From positions 240,417-304,416 of the forward strand of contig CAJJDP010000042.1 in assembly GCA_905182995.1 (NCBI GenBank): DNA of 64,000 bases. The letters run 5' to 3'. A program made the position numbers and the translations under genes. This stretch comes from Paramecium octaurelia. Lineage: Eukaryota > Ciliophora > Oligohymenophorea > Peniculida > Parameciidae. Positions 53,110 to 64,000 of the stretch are shown one piece after another. How positions within the stretch are numbered: position 1 is the first letter of the stretch; each line of letters starts with the position of its first letter. Below the pieces are notes generated by a model. That model ran no database searches. It was not told the origin of the DNA and was given only the letters and a program-made list of their open reading frames with translations.

Positions 53110-53990
53110 TTTTCTTTGAGTTGTTTAATATTATATTTATAATTAAGTATACTATTATGAGGATTTGATCATCTTACTAGATGCTAAGTATTTTACTTGA
53201 TAAATACGAAATTTATTTAATTATGATATTCAAAGAAGACTAATGTGTTTCTATTCTGGTTAACTCATTAAGTTAGTTCTAATTTGATTATAGTTTCTCA
53301 GAAACTAACTCTAATTTTGAATTACACTTGAGACAAATTCTCTTTTCATCTAATTCTTCCTTTTGAAATACCTCTATCAATTTCTATATTTATTTTCTTT
53401 TTCTCTTTTAAACATTTGAAAATTCTTCACTATATACTACATAGCTTCTATTTTTATTTTGTAGTCTAATATTTTATCAACTCTATTTTTAATCTATGGC
53501 AATATTTATAAATCTCTCTCTCTCTTAAGAATGATAAATATTGATATCTTCAATATTCTATTCAAAATTAGCATATATTTGCAATTATTCATTTAAGTGT
53601 TATTTGTTTATCAAATATCTCTTTAAACCTTTTTTTCAATTCAAAATTATCTCTTTATTATAATATAAGTATTGATTTTTATCCACAATCTTTTTTAAGT
53701 GTCATCGATTAGACAGGTCTCAATTTATTGAATGATTAATTTGGTCTCAGAAAATAGGATATCACATTTTATTATATGTTGAACATCGTGAAATTATATT
53801 CATACGATAATTTCATTTAGTCTAATAGCATTTCTCATGTATTCTCAATTAATAAAAGTTTGCCAATATTTTACTATGTCATCCTCCTGAATGAATTAGC
53901 TTTGCAATTGTTCCTATCATCATTTGACATTATTAAACTGTTATTCTTATAGTTTCACTCATTTTCCTTATTCATTCAATATTCTTCAGA
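53093..53990 (-). CDS. Coiled-coil coding stretch, exon structure unresolved
   Basis: The minus strand is protein-like throughout but in shifting frames. From the 5' side: a piece ending IKCDILFSETKLIIQQIETC, then ERDLQILPQIKNRVDKILDY with MQYIVKNFQMFKREKEN. The last piece reads EVFQKEELDEKRICLKCN, SKLELVSEKLQSNQNQLNEL and ISYLSSKILSIQQDDQI, ending at TGA 53093-53095. Two in-frame TGAs in the first piece are not removed by any intron I could find. It could be the 5' half of the neighbouring Ser/Arg-rich gene, a separate coiled-coil gene, or a decaying one. Confidence 0.4.
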
Positions 53991-54179
53991 GTAGGTTCAT
54001 TATTAAAAGGGTTTTTTATTAGAATTATATTAATATTTAATTTGAAATAAACTACACCATTTGATATTGAAGCATCTATACTTAGAGTTTGTCACAGAAT
54101 AACATCCACTTTAAGATAATTAAGAATTCTTTAATATAAAAAAAAAATTATAATTTCCTACCTGTTTTAAATTACTAAA

Positions 54180-57100
54180 ATGGAAATCCAGTGTTCAAAT
54201 CATACAAAAAAGTCTATTCACCTACCGAAAATCCATTAAAATTATTCTTAAATGAAGAAGGATAAATTAAAACAGTTTTTTCGTACTGACAGAAGTATAT
54301 CCGATACAAAATAGCATTATTTTTACCATTCGTCCAAAAAATAATCACCTAAATTTAATGATCAACCGTAAACCGAAAGATTGCCTCGAGAGAATTAGTA
54401 ATTGATATTGTTGATATTTAGCAAAGAAAAAATCTTGGATTTTTAAAAGATTGATCAACCAACTCAAAGACATTTATTGTTGTAAAAATGGAAAATCAAT
54501 CCAACTACTGTTCATCGATAAATCAATGCGTAATTATATGATCAAAGCAGTAACAACTCTTTCTCCTCAAATAAAACTCAATTATTTGATGAATCTGGAT
54601 CTGATTGCGAGTACTCCTCCAATTAATCTTCAGATGACGAAGACTCTGATCAAAGCTCCGAGATGAGATTCAAGGACTTCGAGAAAGACATAGACAAGAT
54701 ATAGAAGAAAATATGTAAGCAATTCTTATTTCATCCTTAGCTAATGATCTAAACAGATCTTACTTCGGTTACATTAAGAATTAAGATAAGTTGAAAGATT
54801 TAATCTCAACCTTTAGAAAGAGAGACTCTCTCAATCCCTTATACTTCTTTTGCATGAATCAAAATCTATTTCCCAAAAGAATTGATCTATCCAATTGTTT
54901 AATTGAATAAAAAGAAATGAATTTTAAAGATTTGAAAGTCAATTCAAAATATTTCCCCTTGCTATCCCAATTGTTAAAATCCAAAAAGTGCAAAAAGGTG
55001 AGATCCGTCATCCTGTCATCCAATCACTTGAGAGAACATTCATTATCAATATTTATTGATTCCTTTCCAGACTCAATAAAAGACTTGAACATCTCCTAAA
55101 ATGAACTCGGAAGACAAGGAGCCCTACTGATTGCCAAATTATTCAACAAACACAAGAGGTACTCTATTGTTCTCTATTCAGCTTGAAGGCCTTGAATGTA
55201 GCAAACAACTTGTTGGGCGATTAAGGAGCAATTACTATTCTTAATGCAATACGAGAAGCTCGAACAGTCAAAAAATTGAATCTGTCTCAGAATCAGATCA
55301 CTGACAATGCTACTCTAGAACTATAGAATTTCTTATTCTCAAATCAATCTATTGAGGTCTTAATTTTAAACTGGAATCAATTAGGACCTCAATCAGGGAT
55401 TGGTATAGCTAAGGCTTTGATTTAGAATAAGAATCTAAAGGTGCTCGATTTAAGCTACAATCATTTAGGGTTCAATGAAAAGAGCAATTGCATAATGTAA
55501 TGGTGTCAATTAATTGAAAATCCTAATTTAGCCTTGTGTCACTTAGATATTTCATACAATCAAATAAATGAGAAATAGATGGCCTTATTGCAAAAAGCAC
55601 TCGCAAAAAACAATACCCTGTATGGCATACATATAGAAGGGAACAAATGCCCTGCTTTTATTGATGCTTTTGGGTTTCTGCAATTCTCAAAACAGGAAAA
55701 TTTGATGAAGTAGGTGCAACAAAAAAAAATACAAATTGATGGAGTCAATTACATCCCACTATGTAATTCTCAAGAGATGTAATTCAATTGCTGCTGGATT
55801 TGTTAAGGGTGGAAAGAACACCAATTTACTTATACTCCTGAGTAAAATAGTGAATAAGTGCCAATATTTCTACATTTGGACTTCCTTGAGTATTTTAATA
55901 ATTAACTATAGTTATAAGCCCATTCCGTTGACTTCAAGCTTCGAGATGAAATAATAATTGATCGAATAAAACAAAAGCAATAAATAATTAGAACTTACTA
56001 CTGGAGAGATTATTCATTAATTAAAATCAATAACAGATGCTGAAAAAAAGATTACAATGGCTGCCATTGAAGAGGCATATCATGTTGAAACCAATACTAA
56101 AAATGAAGCCTAAAGCCAAATCATTGAAGAATTTAATAAGTTGTATTACACTACTTATCAGATGTGTCCACCAAAAAGCAAGATTTTATACTTTTTCTCT
56201 GATCCTCTAAGAGAGAGATACTTTTATGATCCAAGTTTAGAGTATATTTAAAGCCCTCTCGATGACTTAATTTTATAAGGGAAGGATCCTAAGCACTAAA
56301 TGCATGTTTTCACAGATAATACTTAGATTCCTTTTTAAAAAATCAACTTTGTAAATGTTTTGAACACTAAGTAAGAATATATCATTGATGATAAAAATAA
56401 CTATAAAGCATTAATTAAGGTGAAACCAAGGACTCTGTAAAGGAAATACATATTGACGAAATATTTGGGGAAATTCAAAAATAGAAAAGGGAATGTTGGC
56501 ATTTGGTCAAAGGATGATTCTCTCATTTTCAGGAGCATGATTGGGGATTCGGAGGAAATTTTGGATTCGGCATTCGAACAGGATTGGAGTTGTTCTAAGA
56601 TTTAAAGATTTGTAAAGAGTGATTATGAGAAGATTAAATTGAAAGAATATTTTAGATAGAAATATCAATTGATAAAAGACATCTATAAATATTTTTCTAG
56701 TTTTGGATACTAGCCACCTTTGTTTGATGTTTTCTGTATATAGTATGGCTAATTCAATAAGATTCTGGCTTCAATTGTTGATGGTGAAAACTTGAAGCAA
56801 TCAGATGTTGAGAGTGACTTGGTGTCAATAAAAAATAATGTGGATTCTAAATTTATTTACAACCCTGATAGAGCTATAATTAGATATCAATTTATGGAAG
56901 TTCTCTTTAGATTAGCGAACGATAAATTTATTCGATCAGGATAATGTAAGAATTTTGCTGATGCAGTCTATAGATTACTGAAGGAATTGGAATAGCATTA
57001 TGAAATTCTAGACAACAGTCAAAAGTGGAGAGAGAAGAGATTTTGGACAAAGGAAGTGGATATGATACTGTAATTTAAATCTCCCTTTTTAAAAAAGCTA

Positions 57101-57903
57101 TACGATTTAGCTTCAGATTTAACCAGTAAGAAATGGTACTTTAAATTGAAGTGGGTGTCCATCAAAGAATTCAGAGAGTTTTGTAAATTATATACGAATG
57201 ATATACTGTCTGAAAAATAAGTGACAGTAATTTTTAATTTTTCTATGCAAACCTAAGCTGACGAGGTGACTCAAGATCGTTTTTTAAGGATGACTTATAA
57301 TGAGTTTTTGGAGGGATTAGGAAGAGTGGCTGAGAAAATAAGTCCAGCTCCCATAGGAGAAGATGCTTAGGTTTGGCCAGTCCTAGCCAGACAAACTCTG
57401 CCATTGCATATAAAATTAGAATCATTATTAACGTTTATATTTCTTAAATTGAGGAGGTATTAATTGATATTAGCAGTCTTAGACAACCTGAATTTAGTTA
57501 ATTTACTGAATTATTCTGCAGAGAGAATGTCGATGCTTAGGAAACCCGTATTATTTTTATGCCAAAGGTCTATGAAAAGCAATCGAAATTAGAGAATTCA
57601 GACGAGTTCATCATTACAACCAATCAATTAACTGTATACAATACGATATCATTTATCAGTAATGACATTTATTTTATGGTATTAGATTCTCATCATTAAC
57701 CATATTTGCATCCAAATTATAGAAATTTCTTGTAATAGATTGTTAAAAAGAGAACTCTGATTAATCCAAACACTATTTACACATTGAATAATAATGGACT
57801 CAGTAGACAGACTACAGGGAGGACAACTATTTTTGAACAATAGCAATAAGCCTTGTAAACAAACAATATGATAGCAGTAATGGAAGAGTATGATGATTAA
57901 TGA
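54180..57903 (+). CDS. LRR protein with long conserved C-terminal region, copy 1
   Basis: Introns 54715-54740, 55159-55181, 55890-55911 and 57659-57685. After a disordered, acidic N-terminus, ribonuclease-inhibitor-type leucine-rich repeats run from about residue 240 to 420 (LKALNVANNLLGDQGA, VKKLNLSQNQITDNA, LKVLDLSYNHLG). A long conserved part follows: IDGVNYIPL, a CCWICQGW block, YQMCPPKSKILYFFS, EYIIDDKNNYKALIKV, KLKEYFRQKYQLIKDIYKY and AIIRYQFMEVLFRLAND. It is the tandem paralogue of the next gene. The coding length is one base short of a multiple of three: near 57434-57437 a T appears to be missing, shifting the frame between LLTF and YISQIEEV. LRR plus this C-terminal region may be ciliary, but I assign no function. 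Confidence 0.8.
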
Positions 57904-58071
57904 AACCTTGAATATAATTTTCTCCTTTATGTTTATTTAAAGTCTAAATCAATTAATATCATTTATTAAGAACTGCTAATGTGAGGGATGGCAATATAAT
58001 TTAGTGAATTTTTATGTCCAGGTAAAATTTAAAATCTATTAAAACTTGGTTTATTTATAAATTAATTAGAA

Positions 58072-61000
58072 ATGAAAAGTAGTAATGAGAGATCTAAGTG
58101 CCAACTACCTCGTTTGAAAGATTACTCAAAAGAAAAGGCTCAGAAATTGAAATCCTTCTTCAGATCGAATCGGAGCATTTCAGACAACAAAATAGCTGAA
58201 AGCAAATTCAAAGCTTCCAAACTATTGATTGATAATTAATATTCGAACGATCACAGTCTTATGGCTTATTATATAAAGAGTGGTGACAAATTGACGGAGA
58301 TGAGATAGATTCTGACCAACACTTCGGTTCAATCGGATCAAGGAGCAAACAAGAAGAAGAATTTCCCTTTGGGATTATTGAAGCATAGGTTTTCGCCGAT
58401 CGAGAATGGCAAGAAAGAAACCTAAGAAATGCATGAAGACATCTCAAGGGAAATAGTGGAGACTGAATAATAGTCGATACCGAGAGGGAATAGTTTTGAG
58501 TATGAAGATGACGAAGATATAATAAGTAATGCAAGTAGTGAAGAGGAACCTAAAAGATTTAATGGAGTTGAAATGCAGTAGGAGATTAAAAAGATCTAAT
58601 AAAAGTTGAGTAATATCGATTCATATATACTATTTAGATCATGAAATAGATTAATCCTATTTCTACTTTATCAAACGACAAGATAGATTGAAAGATCTCG
58701 CCATCAATTTCAATAAAAAGAATGTGGATCCAATCCATTTTTATTGTTTGAATGATAACATCTTCCCAAAGAGGATAGATTTGTCCAATTCCCTGGTCAA
58801 TGATAAGGAGATGCACTTTTCTGATCTTGGTTTGACTGAAAAGTATTTCCCTTTGATTAAGAACCTGTTGCAATCAGTCAAAAGTAAAAGCGTTAAACAA
58901 TTATTTTTATGTAATAATCAATTGGATGACAAATCATTACTCTACTTGGTTGAGGGATTCCCTCTTTCATTAAAAGAAATTAATTTAGGCAACAACGTAT
59001 TGGGACGAAGAGGGGCAATAATATTATCCAATCAAATCTAGAAGTTTCCAAATTTAAAATCTCTAAGTCTGCAGAACAATTTATTGGCAGACAAAGGAGT
59101 TTCTGTGCTTTTGAATTGCTTCTAAAAAAATATAACTCTGTTAAAGTTGAATTTGTCAGAAAATCAAATAACTGATTCATGTTCCACAGTATTCTATTAA
59201 TTCCTATTGCAAAACAATTACCTAGAGGTGTTGATATTGAATTGGAATCAATTGGGACCCACAGCAGGAACCATGATAGCAAAAGGGTTACAATAAAACA
59301 GATCAATCAAAGTCCTTGATTTAAGTTACAATCACTTAGGACAGAATGAAAGAAGCAATTTCATTCAATCTTTGTGCGAAACAATCTCTCATCCCTAAAT
59401 AACTTTAGCTCATCTAGATATCTCCTACAATTAGTTAAGTGAGAAACAACTCTAGATGTTTAGTGTGGCCTTACAAAAGAATAATACTCTATATGGTTTG
59501 CACATTGAAGGGAACAAATGTTCAGCCAGAGTGAACCCATACGGATTCATACAATTCACTCATGATAGTGAGGAATTTAAAGTTGTTTAATAAAAGAAAA
59601 CTGCCATTGACGGTGTCAATTATATCCCATTGCAAGGAGACAATCTATTCGGAAATGATTGTTGTTGGATTTGTCAAGGATGGATGGAATATCGATTTTA
59701 ATACAACCCTGAGAATGATAACAACTAAGATCCAATCTTCATCCATCTGGATTTCTTAGAGTAATTTCTGTCACAACTATTAGTTATTAACCAATCCCTA
59801 TGACAAGTAGTTATGAGTTAAGATAATAGTTGATTGAAGCTTAACAGAGAAAGAGTAATTATTTCGATTTGACAACTGGAGAGATAATTCATTAGTTAAA
59901 ACAATTAGTAAATACTGAAAAGAGAATAACCTTGGCAGCCATAACCGAAGCATATGCAGAGGAGACAAACAAAAAAAGCGAAGAAATAACTAAACAAATG
60001 ATCCAAGAATTAAGTAAATTTTACTATACTACTTACTAAATGTGTCCTCCAAAACGAAAGATCTTATATTTCTTCTCCAATCCAATCAAAGAAGAATACT
60101 TCATTGATCCCAGAGTAATGAATATGCCTGCCCCACTGGATAATGCCATCCTGTAAGGCAAAGATCCCAAACATTCAATTCACATCTTCTCAGATGGCAC
60201 CAAACTAGCCTTCACTAAAATCCAATAAGTCAATTACATTTTTTCAAGACAGGAATATATCATTGATGACAAGGACAATTATAAACCCCTAATTAAGGTG
60301 TTCCCAAGATCTTCCTAAAAGAAGTATGTGTTGAGGAGGTTTGCCAACTTTTTAGTTAGAAAACAAGCTCATCTCATCACATGGCATAAGGAAGACTCTA
60401 TCTTTAGACCATTTGTTGGTGATACTGAGGAATTACTAACTGAATGCTTTGAATTCGATTGGAATAGCAGCAAAATTAGTCGTTTTGTAAAAAGTGAATA
60501 CGAGAGATTGAAATTAAAGGAATATTTCAGACAACACTACTAGTTAATCAAAGACGTCTATAAGTACTATTCGAGTGTTGGATATTAACCACCCAATTTC
60601 GATGTATTTTGTATTCAATTCCCCCAATATATGAAATTGCTCAACAGACTCGCCATCATTGATGGAGATCTATTGAAAGCTTAAGATGTTGAAATTGACA
60701 TCGTTTCATTAAAAAATAATGTTGATCCCAAATACATTTACAATCCAGAGAAGGCTATTATTAGATACCAATTCCTGGAGATGTTCTTTCGAATTGCCAA
60801 TGACAAATACGTCAGAACTGACATTTATAAGAGTTATGCAGATGCGCTCTTCAGATTGCTTAAAGAATTCAAAGAACAATATGAACGCTTCGATTTGATC
60901 CAAGAATGGAGGTCTTGCAGATTGTGGACGAAGGAATGCGATCATTTATTGCAAATCAAGATGCCCTTTATCAAACGACTGTACGATTAGGTTACTGACA

Positions 61001-61757
61001 TCACTAACAGAAAATGGTATTTTAAATTGAAATGGATATCCATTAGAGAATTCAAGGAGTTCTGTAAACAATTTAGTCTTCACGAATATTTGTCAGAGAA
61101 ACTCTAAGTTATTATTTACAACTTTTCGATGATGACCCAAATTGACGAACTTGCTTTGGATAGGAATATCAGAATGACTTTCATTGAATTTGTCGAGGCT
61201 CTTGGAAGAATTGCAGAAAGAATCAGTCCTGCTCCTATCCAAGAACCTGCAGAATAGTATACTGTATTGCAGAGACAATAATTGCCCTTGCATGTAAAAT
61301 TGGAAACTCTGCTCACTTATTTGTACTATCAAATGAAATCCAAAGATTTTGAATATGAACAATATTGCGATTTATTTGTCTATTATAAAGCTGAACAGTC
61401 TCCGAAGAGTAGTTTCCCAAAAATAGACAAAGGCAAGAAACTAGACAAAGATCATGATTATCATAATGATTTAGCATCGCTTACAATTTATAATGCCGTC
61501 TCGTACTTAAGTATTTTAGATAATTAATTTAAGATCAGAATAAGTAGCCATACTTGAATCCGAAGTATCAACAATTCTTAAAGCAAAACATCATTTAGAC
61601 ATCTCCAATTCGTCCTTTTTAGCATATATTCTAAAGCGAGAAGATCAAAAGAGTTAGATTGCAACCAGAAACCTACAACCTGGAATCAAGATTAAATTAA
61701 TAATAATTAAAGGCTCAAAGTCCCAATATTCACACAACTCTCTCTTAAAATGCATGA
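58072..61757 (+). CDS. LRR protein with long conserved C-terminal region, copy 2
   Basis: About 1,203 residues, introns 58610-58637 (28 nt), 59761-59783 and 61511-61533 (23 nt each), exact multiple of three. Architecture equals copy 1: acidic disordered N-terminus, LRRs (LKEINLGNNVLGRRGA, LLKLNLSENQITDS, IKVLDLSYNHLG), then IDGVNYIPL, CCWICQGWMEY, YQMCPPKRKILYFFS, EYIIDDKDNYKPLIKV and AIIRYQFLEMFFRIAND. Three introns sit at the same codon and phase as in copy 1; the second intron of copy 1 is absent here. It starts 168 bp after copy 1 ends, so the pair arose by tandem duplication, followed by much divergence. No catalytic motif is apparent. Confidence 0.88.
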
Positions 61758-61812
61758 CTATATATCTATATATATATATTATTTATAAACATTCTGATAA
61801 CATTGATAATAT

Positions 61813-62927
61813 TCACTTTGTATCCGCTAACAATTTGAGCAAATTATACCTGTTTTCCAATTTGCTATTGATATCCTTATAATTTAGACTATTGTATTTG
61901 AATTCAATATAGTGTTTCTCCTCATTAATCAAGAACATGCTATGGATCTTATTGATTTGCAACAGGAGATCAATGAGAGTGTCTAAATTCTGGAGTCTAA
62001 AATGTTGGGCTATCAATTCAAACGATACTTTAGAATGAAGTTCTTACTCATTTCTCAAAAATTAATAGAGTTATGCTTGTAAGGACCATTCTTTTAAGCA
62101 AATCTAAAGATATCAGGGATTGACAAATACATAAGCGTCCTTGTCTTGGAAATCAAGATCCTTCTCCTTTAATTCTCTATATTCATTGTGATTAATATGA
62201 CTCTACAATTTAATAACTAATTCTTGACTTGCTGGATGAGACCAATTCTTCAACTCCAAACCCAATCTGAAGGAAAGCAAAGTCTCCATCTTCTGAGCCT
62301 CTGCTGTAAAGTTGTCAGTGGGACTAAACTTATGAGCAATCCTATAGCATCTCAGAGCCTCATCGAAATCCTATGTTCAATTAATTATCTTCCATACCAT
62401 CTAAGCATTGGCAATCACACCCGATAAATAAAAGTACTCAATCATGATCAAACTTTTCTTTTCCAAACATCCGTGTGAAAATATTTTGGACTTGATGAAT
62501 TGATATCCAATCTTATAGTTGGAGGACAAAATGCAGGATTCCAAAAAGCCAATATGAAGGTCATTTATGGATGATAAATTTGTTATTAGCTACGCAAATC
62601 GAGATGATAATTACCGTTCTCGTACGAACAAGGATTTTGGTAATCAAATGAGGATTTTAGGATTTGAGTTCATGTGTCAATTTAGTTAGGCAAACAGATA
62701 TAAAAGGTCCAGTTTGAATGTTTAGTTTTTTTAAGTCAAATTCTAGGAAGTACTATGAGAGCTAGATGTTTAAATTACATTAATACATAAAGTATATGCT
62801 GAGTTTCATATTTGGATTAATTAACAGCAAGAAAATGAAGTTTGGACATCTCGTTCTCAGACTGGAAGGACGAGTAAATTTGTGACTCATTTGGAATAAG
62901 ATATTCATCATCATTCTCAAAATACAT
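61813..62927 (-). CDS. PCI-domain protein, COP9 signalosome subunit 3-like
   Basis: About 336 residues after four introns (25, 25, 27 and 27 nt), multiple of three. Helical repeats (FISVCLTKLTHELKSQNPHL, IEYFYLSGVIANAQ, DEALRCYRIAHKFSP) precede a C-terminal PCI-type winged helix (SFELIAQHFRLQNLDTLIDL, then HSMFLINEEKHYIEF) and a short helical tail. The order and spacing fit CSN3, including the YYxxG...A..FY pattern of the TPR-like part. CSN removes NEDD8 from cullins. Related PCI subunits of the proteasome lid or eIF3 are the alternatives. It converges on LRR copy 2 with 55 bp between stops. Confidence 0.6.
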
Positions 62928-63118
62928 TTTAATAAATAATAATAATTTTAAATGGAATGATTAGTAGATGGAGTTGAGAAGACAGGAGCTAATCCTTAAA
63001 ATAAATAATAGAATAATATTTAACTATAATTACCTTCTATATAAATATTTAATATTGAATGTGGTGTAAGAATAAATGAATCTGATGAAAAAATGATTTA
63101 AATTAGAAATATCATTAC

Positions 63119-64000
63119 ATGTAATACTAATTCTTAGAATCAGATGAATTGTTCACAAGAGTCAAAACTCTTACCAACGTAGCCAAATAGGCAGCAGCAG
63201 CAGCTCAAAAATAAGCCAAGAAAACAGAAAAACTCATTGGAGAAATTGAGAAACCAATCAATGTACCATCCTTGCCTGCTGGATTCAAAGTACTCCCAAA
63301 CTCATCTATTAAATTAGGTAGATGTGCCATAATTCGATGTGACCAAGAGATTGAATAAGCTTCCACGTTCTTGGGATTTGCCATAAGAATTGTACAAGAA
63401 GCATCTACCAAAATATAATGTAGGAACAATATATAGAATCTAAGAATTGTTAAATGCTGGTGAAGGGTAAGTATCATAGTTAATTATTATTCAGATATAT
63501 AGGTTAGACTGTGACAGTAGCAGGTTGGGCAAGAACAGTGAGAGATTAGAAGAATCTTTGTTTCATTGAGTTGAATGACGGAACAAGTTTTGGTGGTCTC
63601 TAGATAGTCGTTGAAGATAAGATCGGCAATTTTGAACAAGTTGCTAAAACCAATACAGGTTTTTCACTCAAAGTGACAGGAAACATTGTAAAGAGTCCTG
63701 CCAAGGGATAATTGATAGAAATGCTTGTTGCTGACCCTACAAAACATGAAGTTGTCATTATTGGATAAGCTGATCCTGAGGAATATCCTATGGCAAAGGG
63801 AGTTTAGAAACCAGAGACTCTAAGACAAAAAGCTCACTTGAGACCAAGAGGCAATTTCTTTAGTGCTGTCACCAGAATCAGAAATAATTTGGCCTATGCC
63901 ACCCATGTGTTTTTCTAAAACAATGGATGCTTGTACATCCACACACCAATAATTACAGGAAGTGATTGCGAAGGTGCTGGAGAAATGTTCAGGATTTCTA
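63119..64000 (+). CDS. Asparaginyl-tRNA synthetase, cytosolic, 3' end outside window
   Basis: The first part of a class II aminoacyl-tRNA synthetase. The N-terminal extension is Ala/Lys rich ([11 protein letters not shown], then an Ala run and [13 protein letters not shown]). Then comes a linker ([18 protein letters not shown]), the OB-fold anticodon-binding domain ([36 protein letters not shown]) and the start of the catalytic core with motif 1 region ([35 protein letters not shown]). The [10 protein letters not shown] block is typical of AsnRS. Two 28-nt introns are used, the first starting after GFK. It charges tRNA-Asn with asparagine in the cytosol. An overlapping open frame upstream (62980-63200) suggests the true 5' end may lie earlier. 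Confidence 0.9.

Noticed and set aside
58259..59306. Minus-strand open frames of about 80-108 codons
   Set aside because: They oppose the well-supported LRR copy 2 coding sequence and have no protein-like motifs.

Overview
This window looks like somatic (macronuclear) DNA of a Paramecium-type ciliate, most likely the P. tetraurelia group. Four things point there. Long reading frames appear only if TAA and TAG are read as glutamine and TGA is the sole stop. Genes are broken by very short GT...AG introns, mostly 22-29 nt. Genes sit tens of bases apart on both strands in AT-rich DNA. Two genes encode trichocyst matrix proteins. I read introns by eye, choosing those that restore the frame; for nearly every gene the spliced length is an exact multiple of three.

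Layout. 1-9,000: a partial coiled-coil protein, a small membrane protein, an UNC119 lipid-binding protein, a 7TM receptor, a Q-rich kinase, a coiled-coil protein and a histidine acid phosphatase. 9,000-22,200: a very large TmcB-like PAS membrane protein, two trichocyst matrix proteins, a Q-rich protein, calcineurin A and two uncharacterised proteins. 22,400-34,550: a small membrane protein, a MORN protein, a decayed gene, a protein with a pseudokinase followed by a kinase, the chromatin factor YL1, an uncharacterised helical protein, a TTL-like ligase and an alveolin-like coiled-coil protein. 35,000-40,200: bacterial-type glucokinase, an uncharacterised protein and a cyclic-nucleotide-gated type K+ channel.

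40,200-53,100 is sparse and distorted by assembly. Three single N characters (42638, 47695, 51031) each sit between long, almost identical direct repeats (1390, 1753 and 1407 bp). These are best read as contig ends that overlap but were not merged, so about 4.55 kb is artificial duplication. The region carries a 14-repeat WD40 protein with a pentapeptide segment, a Ser/Arg-rich coiled-coil protein and a broken minus-strand coding stretch. 54,180-61,757 holds two tandem paralogues of about 1,200 residues, with leucine-rich repeats plus a long conserved C-terminal region; the first copy has a one-base frame break. The window ends with a CSN3-like PCI protein and the 5' part of cytosolic asparaginyl-tRNA synthetase.

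The genes do not form an operon or one pathway. Themes common in ciliates recur: secretion organelles, Ca2+ and cyclic nucleotide signalling, cilia and the cortex. The most notable biology is the pseudokinase-kinase fusion and the LRR tandem pair. The most important technical point is the set of unmerged contig overlaps.
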